Origin: Candidatus Lernaella stagnicola
Lineage (GTDB): Bacteria > Lernaellota > Lernaellaia > Lernaellales > Lernaellaceae
NCBI GenBank assembly: GCA_030765525.1
Contig: JAVCCK010000020.1
Span: forward strand, 62,001 to 126,000
Reading direction: 5' to 3'
DNA: 64,000 nt
Part shown: positions 8,922 to 16,235 of the stretch, piece by piece
How the letters are laid out: each line of letters begins with the position of its first letter
Position numbering within the stretch: the stretch's first letter is position 1
The notes under the pieces: model-generated
Databases searched by the model: none
What the model saw: only the letters and a program-made list of their open reading frames with translations
Told to the model about the DNA's origin: nothing
Position numbers and translations under genes: made by a program

Positions 8922-9587
8922 TTGCCAACACCGAAAAAACTCAATAAAAATGCAAAGAAAGATGCACTGACTCATATCAAACCCCAGTTCCAGGTTGATT
9001 TGCCGATTTTCGTTGAATTCGAGCGATCCGGCGAAAGGCAGAAAGCGAAGTCGCAAATCATCGGTTGGCGGGATAATACATTCCTGATCATCAATACACC
9101 TGAAGTGGACGGCCGTAAAGTGATGCACCAGACGAAAAACAATATGGTCATCCGCTATTTGCACGAAGGATCGGTGTACGGTTTCGTCTCGGAATTACTG
9201 GGGGTTCACCGCAGTCAGCCGGCGGATCTCTGGTTCCTGGAATTCCCGGAAATGGCCGAGGCGAAAAACCTCCGCCGCAGCCGGCGGGTTAGAACCTATC
9301 TCGACGCCGAGGTTTCCGATGGCGGCAAATGCAAAATTCTCAATCTATCCAGCCTCGGCGCGTTGGTGATGGCGGATCGCGGCGCCCCGGTCGGCAGCGA
9401 AATCGCCCTTACTTTCCGTTTGCCCAACAACACGGAAATACAACAGTTGCGAGCGATTGTCCGCCGTTTGGAAACGGTGAACGGCGGCATCGCCATGGGG
9501 CTGGAATTTCACGCGGAAGAAACAAAAAAACACGAAGTGATTGAAGAATACGTCAGTGCGTACTTATCGATCCATCAGGACATTTAG
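8922..9587 (+). CDS. PilZ-domain protein (c-di-GMP binding, YcgR-like layout)
   Basis: Probably a cytoplasmic cyclic-di-GMP receptor affecting motility or surface polymers. The first 110 or so residues resemble a YcgR-type N-terminal beta domain (QFQVDLPIFVEF, then GWRDNTFLIINTP). A PilZ domain follows with the RxxxR element (RRSRRVRT) and the NLSSLG motif equivalent to D/N-x-S-x-x-G. The start is uncertain. I chose TTG 8922, 11 bases after AAGGAG (221 residues). The frame extends up to ATG 8727 (286 residues) without a ribosome site there. An ATG at 8918 is better spaced from the ribosome site but stops after nine codons in another frame, so a one-base indel in the following A-rich run is possible. 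Confidence 0.75.
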   Translation: MPTPKKLNKNAKKDALTHIKPQFQVDLPIFVEFERSGERQKAKSQIIGWRDNTFLIINTPEVDGRKVMHQTKNNMVIRYLHEGSVYGFVSELLGVHRSQPADLWFLEFPEMAEAKNLRRSRRVRTYLDAEVSDGGKCKILNLSSLGALVMADRGAPVGSEIALTFRLPNNTEIQQLRAIVRRLETVNGGIAMGLEFHAEETKKHEVIEEYVSAYLSIHQDI

Positions 9588-9862
9588 ACCGCGCGACGCC
9601 CTTTTCAAACGGTGAGTTCAGTCTACTTTCGGGGTAGTTGGTTCCGCAGCCGCGGCGCAGTTGATCTGCCGATGGCAGCCTAAGCCACAGCGCCACATCT
9701 TCTCGCGGGCGTGGGAAAACGCCGCACTCAGCAAAAATCTCTGCCAAGTCGCTCGTACCGACGTTACCTACTGGTCGCTACAGTGGTAAGCAACACCCGG
9801 CTTCGCCGTCGTCACGGGGCTTCGCGATGTCGATCGCGTCGTCTGCTGTCGAGCCGGTCGGA

Positions 9863-11239
9863 CTATTTTCCGCAGCCGCTGTCGTCATTATCGTCGTCAT
9901 CATCATCGTCGGCCGGTGCGTCCGTGTCGTCGTCGTCGTCGCCAATATCCGTATCGTCATCCATCGTCGAGTCGTCGTCATCCGTCGGGGTACCAGCCAC
10001 CTGGAAACCGATGGTGACCTCGTTGCTGACCAGACCGCACAAGTCGCTCACGTAGATCGCCAGGGTGTGCTCGCCTGAGGCGAACGGGCCGGGGAGCATG
10101 AGCGTGAAGGGTTCGTCACGGGCGGCCTCGCTGGTGCCGACCAACTCGCGCATCGGCTCAGCGAAGCGCAGAGCATCTTCGTCGTCGATCGCGTAGAACA
10201 GCTCGCCACCGCGCAGATTGGCTTCCCCGTCGGCGTAGGTGAAGCTGATTTCGAGGTCGGCGTCTTCAGGCAATTCGCCCACGGCGTTTAGGATCGCCAA
10301 GCCGTCGATGGCGGGGGCGGTATCGGCGCCGCAGAGGGTTTCGTAATCGACCTGGACGTCGACGGACTGGTAACTGAAGCGCAACATGCCGGTTTGCCAA
10401 CGCAGGCGGGCGTAGCCCTCTTCGCCCCACTCTGTGCCCCAACTGTTTTTGATGATCCAATACTGTTCATCTTTGTCGTAACCGATCAGCGCCACGCCGT
10501 GCCCGCCGAGGATCTTGCCGGTGACGTGCTCGTAGATGCCGCCGGTGTAGTCCTGGAAGTCTTCATACACTTGCATGCCGGCGATAATGGGGCCGTCCTG
10601 CAGTGCGGCGATGATCTGCTCCTCGTTCGGCCACATGAAGAAACGATAGTCGGTGGTCTGAAAGCTGCGGGCGTCCCAATCGGCGCAGGTATCCTGGCAG
10701 GAGGGCCGTTCGCCGGCGAAATCGCAGTTATAGGGCATGCAGGTTTCATCGGGCGCGCCGGAGTTTTTCAAATAAATCATCGGGTGAAAGAGGGTGTAGG
10801 GGAGGGGCCCCTCGCATGAATAGACGTGCTGTTCGGAGAGGTCGGGTTCGACGAAGGCATTCCCCACGGCGATTTTGATCAGCGACTCGAAGGCGGCGAT
10901 CGAGGAAAAAGTCGCGCAGGTGCCGCAGGGGTGCTGATCCTTGATCGGCGTCATGAAATTTTCGCCGTCTATATTGCGCCAGTCCAAATGCGCGGGCATG
11001 TCTTTAGGAATTTCGATTTCGTTGATGTAGGACATCGGAGCGGGCGGATCACCGAATTCCCAACTGCAATACTCGGCGAATTCATCGGCCGATAAGTGCG
11101 AAAGCGAAGTGTAACCGGCGGTCCATTCGGCGCCGGCTTCGGTGATGGCTTTCTGTACGTCTTGGACATCCGCGGCCGCGGATACCGACGCAAAACCGAG
11201 TAACAAAACGAACATGAGAGAGAGCGTGACTTGTTTCAT
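9863..11239 (-). CDS. Secreted papain-family (C1) cysteine protease with Asp-rich tail
   Basis: A 458-residue exported protease. The signal peptide ends near ASVSAAA (about residue 23). A short pro-region follows, then the C1A catalytic domain: oxyanion Gln102, nucleophile Cys108 in CGTCATFS, His247 in GGHGVALIG and Asn265 in KNSWGTEWG. All four key residues are present, but the Trp normally following the catalytic Cys (GSCWAFS) is Ala. A beta-sandwich-like region follows, then about 40 Asp-rich residues ending SGCGK. That cysteine tail resembles the end of the remnant at 53926 and may be an anchoring or sorting signal. GGAGAT precedes the ATG. Monocistronic or loosely linked. Confidence 0.9.
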   Translation of the reverse strand: MKQVTLSLMFVLLLGFASVSAAADVQDVQKAITEAGAEWTAGYTSLSHLSADEFAEYCSWEFGDPPAPMSYINEIEIPKDMPAHLDWRNIDGENFMTPIKDQHPCGTCATFSSIAAFESLIKIAVGNAFVEPDLSEQHVYSCEGPLPYTLFHPMIYLKNSGAPDETCMPYNCDFAGERPSCQDTCADWDARSFQTTDYRFFMWPNEEQIIAALQDGPIIAGMQVYEDFQDYTGGIYEHVTGKILGGHGVALIGYDKDEQYWIIKNSWGTEWGEEGYARLRWQTGMLRFSYQSVDVQVDYETLCGADTAPAIDGLAILNAVGELPEDADLEISFTYADGEANLRGGELFYAIDDEDALRFAEPMRELVGTSEAARDEPFTLMLPGPFASGEHTLAIYVSDLCGLVSNEVTIGFQVAGTPTDDDDSTMDDDTDIGDDDDDTDAPADDDDDDDNDDSGCGK

Positions 11240-11339
11240 GATAAATCTCCAGCGTGGGTCCTTAGGCCTGCGGACAGCGCATAATAGCGGAATGTGGTTT
11301 GTTTCTCAATCATCCGGCGCAAGCGGCACTACCTGTCGA

Positions 11340-11840
11340 TCACCATTGGTCTTGGTGAATCCGATCCTCGCGGTAGTAGTCGGCGGGGCCTTTGCTTTCG
11401 GCGGGATGCCCCACCGGCACCAACGCGAAAGGAATCACGGTGTCGGGCAGGCGCAAGAGTTTTTTCAGCCCCGCGACCCGGTCCTCGCGAGGGTGTACGC
11501 CCAGCCAAACGGCGCCAAGACCGAGGTCGGTGACCGCCAGCAAGAGGTTTTGCGTCGCGGCGGCGCAGTCTTGTTCCCACATGCCTGCATGGCTCACGAG
11601 CGACATGTCGGCGCATACGGCGATAGCCACCGGTGCTTCCACGACCATTCTCGAGTAGGGGTGAACATCCGGCACGCCGTTCTTGATGTCCGGATCGCGC
11701 AGCACGACAAAATGCCACGGCTGCTGATTGCCGGCCGACGGCGCCGCCATCGCGGCTTTAAGAATGGCGGTGACTTGTTCGTCGCTCACGGGCTCGGAAG
11801 TATACCGGCGGATGCTGCGGCGCTTGAAGATCGTTTCCAT
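11340..11840 (-). CDS. Nitroreductase-family FMN oxidoreductase
   Basis: Probably an NAD(P)H-dependent flavoenzyme of broad substrate range. It has 166 residues, a compact member of the family. FMN-binding features are the N-terminal RRSIRRYTSEPV stretch (Arg residues contact the FMN phosphate), AAMAAPSAGNQQPW near residue 30-45, and a late GLGAVWLGVHP segment. These are classic for the NfsA/FRP-like fold, in which dimers hold FMN at the interface. There is no signal peptide. The next gene upstream on the same strand is the tiny lipoprotein at 11871, 30 bases away, but no functional link is evident. Confidence 0.88.
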   Translation of the reverse strand: METIFKRRSIRRYTSEPVSDEQVTAILKAAMAAPSAGNQQPWHFVVLRDPDIKNGVPDVHPYSRMVVEAPVAIAVCADMSLVSHAGMWEQDCAAATQNLLLAVTDLGLGAVWLGVHPREDRVAGLKKLLRLPDTVIPFALVPVGHPAESKGPADYYREDRIHQDQW

Positions 11841-11870
11841 ATCGTCCGCTCCAATGGGAAGGTTGCGGCT

Positions 11871-11999
11871 TCAGTGTACAAACAGGCGGGTGAGAAAGTC
11901 CATCCTTGGCGGACTGGTGCACATGTCGTCGCAGGCTGGAAGGGAAAGAAGGGCGAGAAGTAGAAGAAAAACGGCGAAACACAAAATCATTCGTTCCAT
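11871..11999 (-). CDS. Candidate 42-residue lipoprotein
   Basis: A 43-codon frame read leftward encodes a basic/hydrophobic start (MERMILCFAV), a long leucine-rich core, a textbook lipobox LPAC (Cys23), then DD and a 17-residue tail ending FVH. The full signal-plus-lipobox pattern in so short a frame is unlikely by chance and matches the C-D-D style of neighbouring lipoproteins. The ribosome site is weak. It may be a genuine mini-lipoprotein (entericidin-like in size only) or the leftover 5' end of a deleted Asp-rich lipoprotein gene. Function unknown. Confidence 0.4.
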   Translation of the reverse strand: MERMILCFAVFLLLLALLSLPACDDMCTSPPRMDFLTRLFVH

Positions 12000-12058
12000 G
12001 CCGAACTTCGCGATACCCCCGAATCAACATAGCAGTTTTGCCGCGCGACTTCCAGGTT

Positions 12059-13129
12059 TCAATACGCGTCGGCGGCGACGAGGAAGCCGGTGGGGTATTC
12101 GCCTTCAGGAAATTCCATCAGTCGGGTGATTTCCATGCCGGTGATGAGGTAGAGCACCCAGTCGCCTTCCTCCCGGACGATCCCCAAACCGCTGCCGCCG
12201 GGCGCGAAAGTTAACCAGCGAAAACACGGCCAATCCGTTTCGATGAGTTTAGCGTAGCCTTCGAGGACGACAACGCCGTATCCGAAACCGCCCATTCGAT
12301 AACCGCTGTAGGCCGTGTGTTCATCATCGATACGGACGAGAAACGTCGGGTACCGAGTGTCGATCGTTCCCTCGATTCTGTCGTCAATCCTACAAGTGCC
12401 GTTTTGGCAATGCGTCAACTGCCACCAATCCATATCCGCGGTTTGCAGCGTCAACGCATAAGCGACTTCCTCCGATTGCAGCACGAAGCTCGCGTGCCCG
12501 GGAAACAAGCTGACGTCGGTAAGCAGGGGCTGGTACGCCGACTCAGTTTGGATGCCGAGGTTTTTTCGGAAACCATTTAGCAGGCCTACACCACAGGCGC
12601 CGGATTCAAGGCAATTGTAAAGGGCGCAATCGGTACAAGTCGGTTTCCAATCTACGTTATCCCAAAAAAGCACCGTTCTGGTCGGTGAGCAACTTATCGC
12701 AGCGCCACTAAAACCGAACAATTCGACTTTGAGGAAGTTGAATCCGGTATCGTCGCCGGCGCACGGGGGTTCAGGCGCTACAATTCCCCATTTATTTCCA
12801 GAGTAGGAAAACAGGTAGTACATATCAGTCGCCCACGCATGATTCACCGTCGCGTCACCGAAGAAAAAGGGTGAGGAATCCGGCGCCGACACCGGCACGG
12901 CTTGGCCGTCGGCGATTTGCCACAAACTACCCCACTCATTTTCCGCCGATCGAGAAGTCGCAACCCAGCCCACAATCGGCTTCGGATCATCCGGCCAGGT
13001 GCCCGCCGGGGACGCGTCGTCGCTGTCGTCATCATCCGCCGGCGTGTCGTTGTCGTCGTTATCGTCGTCGCAGGCCAAACCCGCGATCATGAGAAGTGCA
13101 AGAACTAAAACGATGAGACTTCGAAACAC
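12059..13129 (-). CDS. Asp-rich lipoprotein, unknown function
   Basis: A 356-residue exported protein. The signal peptide ends IAGLAC (lipid Cys20), followed by about 20 Asp/Asn-rich residues and a globular part of about 310 residues rich in Trp, Gly and beta-strand patterns. There are several cysteines between residues 120 and 180 (CAGDD, SCSPT, CTDCALYNC, CGVG). Recurrent short segments such as GYRMGGFGYGVVVLEGY suggest a beta-propeller-like sensor or binding domain, but I cannot assign a family. The start appears to be GTG with no obvious Shine-Dalgarno. It is not homologous by eye to the four lipoproteins at 1.9-5.8 kb beyond the linker style. Confidence 0.75.
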   Translation of the reverse strand: MFRSLIVLVLALLMIAGLACDDDNDDNDTPADDDDSDDASPAGTWPDDPKPIVGWVATSRSAENEWGSLWQIADGQAVPVSAPDSSPFFFGDATVNHAWATDMYYLFSYSGNKWGIVAPEPPCAGDDTGFNFLKVELFGFSGAAISCSPTRTVLFWDNVDWKPTCTDCALYNCLESGACGVGLLNGFRKNLGIQTESAYQPLLTDVSLFPGHASFVLQSEEVAYALTLQTADMDWWQLTHCQNGTCRIDDRIEGTIDTRYPTFLVRIDDEHTAYSGYRMGGFGYGVVVLEGYAKLIETDWPCFRWLTFAPGGSGLGIVREEGDWVLYLITGMEITRLMEFPEGEYPTGFLVAADAY

Positions 13130-13361
13130 AAAACGGTTTTTTTAATTGCAGACATCACAAGCCTCCGGTTGCGCGTAGGCAGACCACGTAAAAACCGCTC
13201 GAGGTAAAAACATGTCGAGCATCACGATTATCAAAGGCGAAAACTCGGAACGCAGACAAATATAGTGTAAAACGCCTACACGGATACCATTCGTAAAGAA
13301 CTAATCCATATATACTCCGGTGTTTGGCTGGTCGCAAGGAGACAGGGGAACGGGCGATTCC

Positions 13362-14501
13362 TCAGCCGATGATCATCTGCTCGACTTCCAGGCCGCCGTG
13401 CGCGAAGCGGTCCAGATTGTAGGCGGTCAAATCCTCGCGCAATTCACTGCCGTCCAGGTGCGCGGCGATCATTTCCGACATCGCCGGGGCGAACATGAAG
13501 CCGTGTCCCATCAGGCCGTGGTACTGGTAGAAATTCTCGGGCTCGGTTACATAGCCGATGATCGGGCTGGTATCGGGCGTGATGTCGTAAAAACCGGCCC
13601 ACTGGCGCAGCACTTTCACGCCGCTGAGGCGCGGCATGAGGTCAATCATCAGCCGGCTGACTTTGCGCATGAACGCGAACGAGGTGTCGTAATTTTCGGC
13701 GGGCGCTTTATCGAGGCCCAAGCAAGCATAGAGTTCGCCGCGCATGGTCTGCGTCACGTATATGCCACTGTTCATCGGCACCAGGTTCGGCCCCATGAAC
13801 GAGTGCAGCGCTTCGGTGACAATCGCCTCGTGCTTCTCCGGATAATTGGGCATCTCCACGCCACACATGCGGCCGATTTGCGGTGCCCACGCGGCGGCGC
13901 AATTGACGACCAGGTCGGCGGGAAACTCGCCCCGGTTGGTCTCGACGACGGTAATTTTCCGGTTTGCGACACGCAGCCCGAGCGCTTCGTGGAAAGGCAG
14001 GACGCGGACGCCCAATTGCCGACAAACTTTCGTGTAACCCCAGACCATGGCGAAGGGGAAACAGACGCCGTCCTTTTTGTGGAAGCAGCCCAGGACGATC
14101 CCGTCGGTGTTGATGCCCGGCACGCGGCGTTTGACCTCGCTGGGCGACCACAGTTTGGTCATCACGCCGTTTTCGTGTTGCAGGCCCACGCTCTTTTCGA
14201 ACTGCTCGGCCTGCTGGTCGCTGTAGGCGAGGAAAAGGTAACCGCGTTGCTGGAACCAGTTGTTGAAGCCCGTGTCCTGCGGAAAGCTGACGAACAAATC
14301 CAGGTTACGCTTCATGATGCGGATGTTGTCGGCCGTCGACCATTGCGCCCGCACGCCGCCGCCGCAGCGCGCCGAGGCCCCCGCGTTGAGGTGGTCGCGC
14401 TCGAGCACCGTGATGTTATCCCAACCGAGCTTGGCTAGATTCCAGGCGAGCGACAAGCCGACGATGCCGCCCCCGATAATGACCGTGCGCGGGCCGCTCA
14501 C
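13362..14501 (-). CDS. FAD-dependent oxidoreductase, beta subunit of a proline-type dehydrogenase complex
   Basis: 379 residues of the DAO/sarcosine oxidase-beta fold: N-terminal Rossmann motif VIIGGGIVGLSLAWNLAK, a GASARCGGGVRAQWS flavin contact, and a late QWAGFYDITPDTSPIIG plus GLMGHGFMFAPA segment. It most resembles the catalytic beta subunit of heteromeric dye-linked L-proline dehydrogenases and HcnC/OoxB-type enzymes, which oxidise an amino acid or imino acid. The GTG start overlaps the stop of the ferredoxin-like gene by 4 bases and has AAGGAGA upstream. With P5C dehydrogenase first in the operon, proline is the most likely substrate; sarcosine, D-hydroxyproline or opines are alternatives. 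Confidence 0.85.
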   Translation of the reverse strand: MSGPRTVIIGGGIVGLSLAWNLAKLGWDNITVLERDHLNAGASARCGGGVRAQWSTADNIRIMKRNLDLFVSFPQDTGFNNWFQQRGYLFLAYSDQQAEQFEKSVGLQHENGVMTKLWSPSEVKRRVPGINTDGIVLGCFHKKDGVCFPFAMVWGYTKVCRQLGVRVLPFHEALGLRVANRKITVVETNRGEFPADLVVNCAAAWAPQIGRMCGVEMPNYPEKHEAIVTEALHSFMGPNLVPMNSGIYVTQTMRGELYACLGLDKAPAENYDTSFAFMRKVSRLMIDLMPRLSGVKVLRQWAGFYDITPDTSPIIGYVTEPENFYQYHGLMGHGFMFAPAMSEMIAAHLDGSELREDLTAYNLDRFAHGGLEVEQMIIG

Positions 14502-14776
14502 GAGGGGTCTCCTTCCATCTCACCCGCGAACGCGCCCAACGGCACCCAGGCTAGTGGCGTGCGGCTGACCATGGGTTTGATTTCCTCGCGCGGCACGTCC
14601 GCCTCGGCAAGAATGCGGGCGACGTGGGCCAGGCAGGTTTTCCCCTGACACGGGCCGGTGCCGATGGCCAGATAGCGTTTGAGTGATTCGATGTCGCGCA
14701 GACCGTGTTCGATGGCCTCTTGCACGTCGGCGAGCGTGACGTCTTCGCAACGGCAGATGATGGTTTTTCGCGGCAT
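14498..14776 (-). CDS. BFD-like [2Fe-2S] protein, small subunit of the dehydrogenase complex
   Basis: 92 residues. The order C-R-C near residue 8-10 and then GPCQGKTC near residue 42-47 gives the C-x-C ... C-x4-C ligand set of the bacterioferritin-associated ferredoxin (BFD) fold. In archaeal proline dehydrogenases and in octopine/hydroxyproline dehydrogenases a BFD-like part passes electrons between the two flavin subunits; in some relatives it is fused to the alpha chain, but here it is a separate gene. It lies 4 bases after the alpha gene and overlaps the beta gene by 4 bases. Confidence 0.85.
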   Translation of the reverse strand: MPRKTIICRCEDVTLADVQEAIEHGLRDIESLKRYLAIGTGPCQGKTCLAHVARILAEADVPREEIKPMVSRTPLAWVPLGAFAGEMEGDPS

Positions 14777-14780
14777 GGCA

Positions 14781-16232
14781 TTAGCTCCCGAGTAGCGCGT
14801 CGAGTCGAGCTTGCAGGGCGTCGGTGCGCTGGAGGTCGAGGACCGCGGTGATCCCGGCGATACGGCCGCGGCGAATCACTTCATCGGGCGACGCGGCGCC
14901 GAGCATTTCGCCGGTGATCAATACGTGTTCTTGCGACGTGCGCCCGCAGGAATCGGCCCGCGCGACGAAACCGCCGCGTTCGGGGTCGTATTCCGCTTCG
15001 GCTCCGGCTTGGGCGGCGAGTTCCCAACTAGGGGCCGGGGTCGTGGCGACGCAAACGGCATCGCAGCGCGCCCGCACCGCTGCGCCGTCGCTGTTTTCGG
15101 TTTTCAGACCGCGCAAGCGTTTCAAGCCTATGGCGGCGGTCGGCTTCGTGTTTAGAAAAACCGGCACGCCGCGGCTTTGCACCAACTCGGCCCGGTCGCC
15201 GTCGCCACGGATCGCGTCGCCCGCTTCGATCAGGCCGACGACTTGAATGCCCGCCTCGGGTAACGTTTCAGCGAGCGCCAAGGCGGTGTCGTTGGTGCCG
15301 ATGATGGCGACCGATTCGGCCGCGCGTACGCCCCAGCGGTGCACCAGCTTGAGCATGCCGCGCGCCGAGAAGATGCCCGGTAAATCGTTACCGGCGAACA
15401 GCGCGGGTTGGTCGTAGGCACCCGTGGCGACGATGGTTCGCTGCGCTTCGGCGAGTATCGACGCGCCCTGGCGGTGGATGCCCCAGAAGCCTTCATGAAA
15501 GAAGCCGATGCACTCGGCGTCGGTCGTGACTTCCACTCCGGCCTCGGCCAATCGCGTGCGATTTTCGGCGATCCACGCGGCGCCGGTTTCCCGGTCGTCG
15601 ACGGCATTGGGCCAACCCACCAAGTGGCCGCCGAGTTCAGGCGCATCTTCCACGAGCCAGACCTTGGCGCCACCCGCGGCCGCTTCTAAAGCCGCGGCGA
15701 TACCGGCCGGCCCGCCGCCGATAACCAGGACGTCCACTTCATGTCGGCTGATGGGCGGTGTTTCGGCTATGTCGGTGGGCAGGTCGCCGGTGCCGGCGAA
15801 TTGCTGCACGGCGGTTTGGAGGGCTTGGTTGACCCAGCGCGGCTTCGTGAACATCTCGTGATAGTTCATGTGACTCGGAAAGGCGAAATCGAAGGTGCGC
15901 AGCAGGTCGGTCGAGGCTCCCGGCAGGCTGTTTTCCCGCACGACGGTCATGCCGTCTCGGCAACGCACGTGGCAGGTGCGCACATTGGGTACGCCGTCGA
16001 CCCGCGCCAGGCAACTCATGCACCGACCGCTGAGGCAGAAGGCACCGCGCGGCCGATGGTACTTGAGCGAGCGCGAGGCGACGCGCACGTTGTTGGCGAG
16101 CAGCGCGACGGCGACCGATTCCTTGCTGAAAGCGCGTAAATCATGTCCTTCAAAGCGCAAGGTCACGGGCTGCCCGCGGTCGAACTCGCCCTCACGGAAA
16201 TCGTATCGCCGCCGATCCCGGATTGTTTCCAT
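14781..16232 (-). CDS. Alpha subunit: [2Fe-2S] domain fused to FAD/NAD(P)-binding domain
   Basis: 483 residues. The first 100 or so form a plant-type ferredoxin-like domain (Fer2_4/HcnA type) with the ligand pattern C-x4-C-x2-C-x12-C (CLSGRC, MSC, RTC). The rest is a pyridine-nucleotide-disulfide-like flavoprotein, with VLVIGGGPAGIAAALEAA near residue 170, a second dinucleotide site (VAIIGTNDTALALAE) and a terminal VLITGEMLG segment. This HcnA-HcnB fusion is the layout of SoxA/proline-dehydrogenase alpha subunits. It would receive electrons from the beta subunit through the BFD protein. It starts 3 bases after the P5C dehydrogenase stop, so coupling is tight. Confidence 0.85.
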   Translation of the reverse strand: METIRDRRRYDFREGEFDRGQPVTLRFEGHDLRAFSKESVAVALLANNVRVASRSLKYHRPRGAFCLSGRCMSCLARVDGVPNVRTCHVRCRDGMTVVRENSLPGASTDLLRTFDFAFPSHMNYHEMFTKPRWVNQALQTAVQQFAGTGDLPTDIAETPPISRHEVDVLVIGGGPAGIAAALEAAAGGAKVWLVEDAPELGGHLVGWPNAVDDRETGAAWIAENRTRLAEAGVEVTTDAECIGFFHEGFWGIHRQGASILAEAQRTIVATGAYDQPALFAGNDLPGIFSARGMLKLVHRWGVRAAESVAIIGTNDTALALAETLPEAGIQVVGLIEAGDAIRGDGDRAELVQSRGVPVFLNTKPTAAIGLKRLRGLKTENSDGAAVRARCDAVCVATTPAPSWELAAQAGAEAEYDPERGGFVARADSCGRTSQEHVLITGEMLGAASPDEVIRRGRIAGITAVLDLQRTDALQARLDALLGS

Positions 16233-16235
16233 TGA

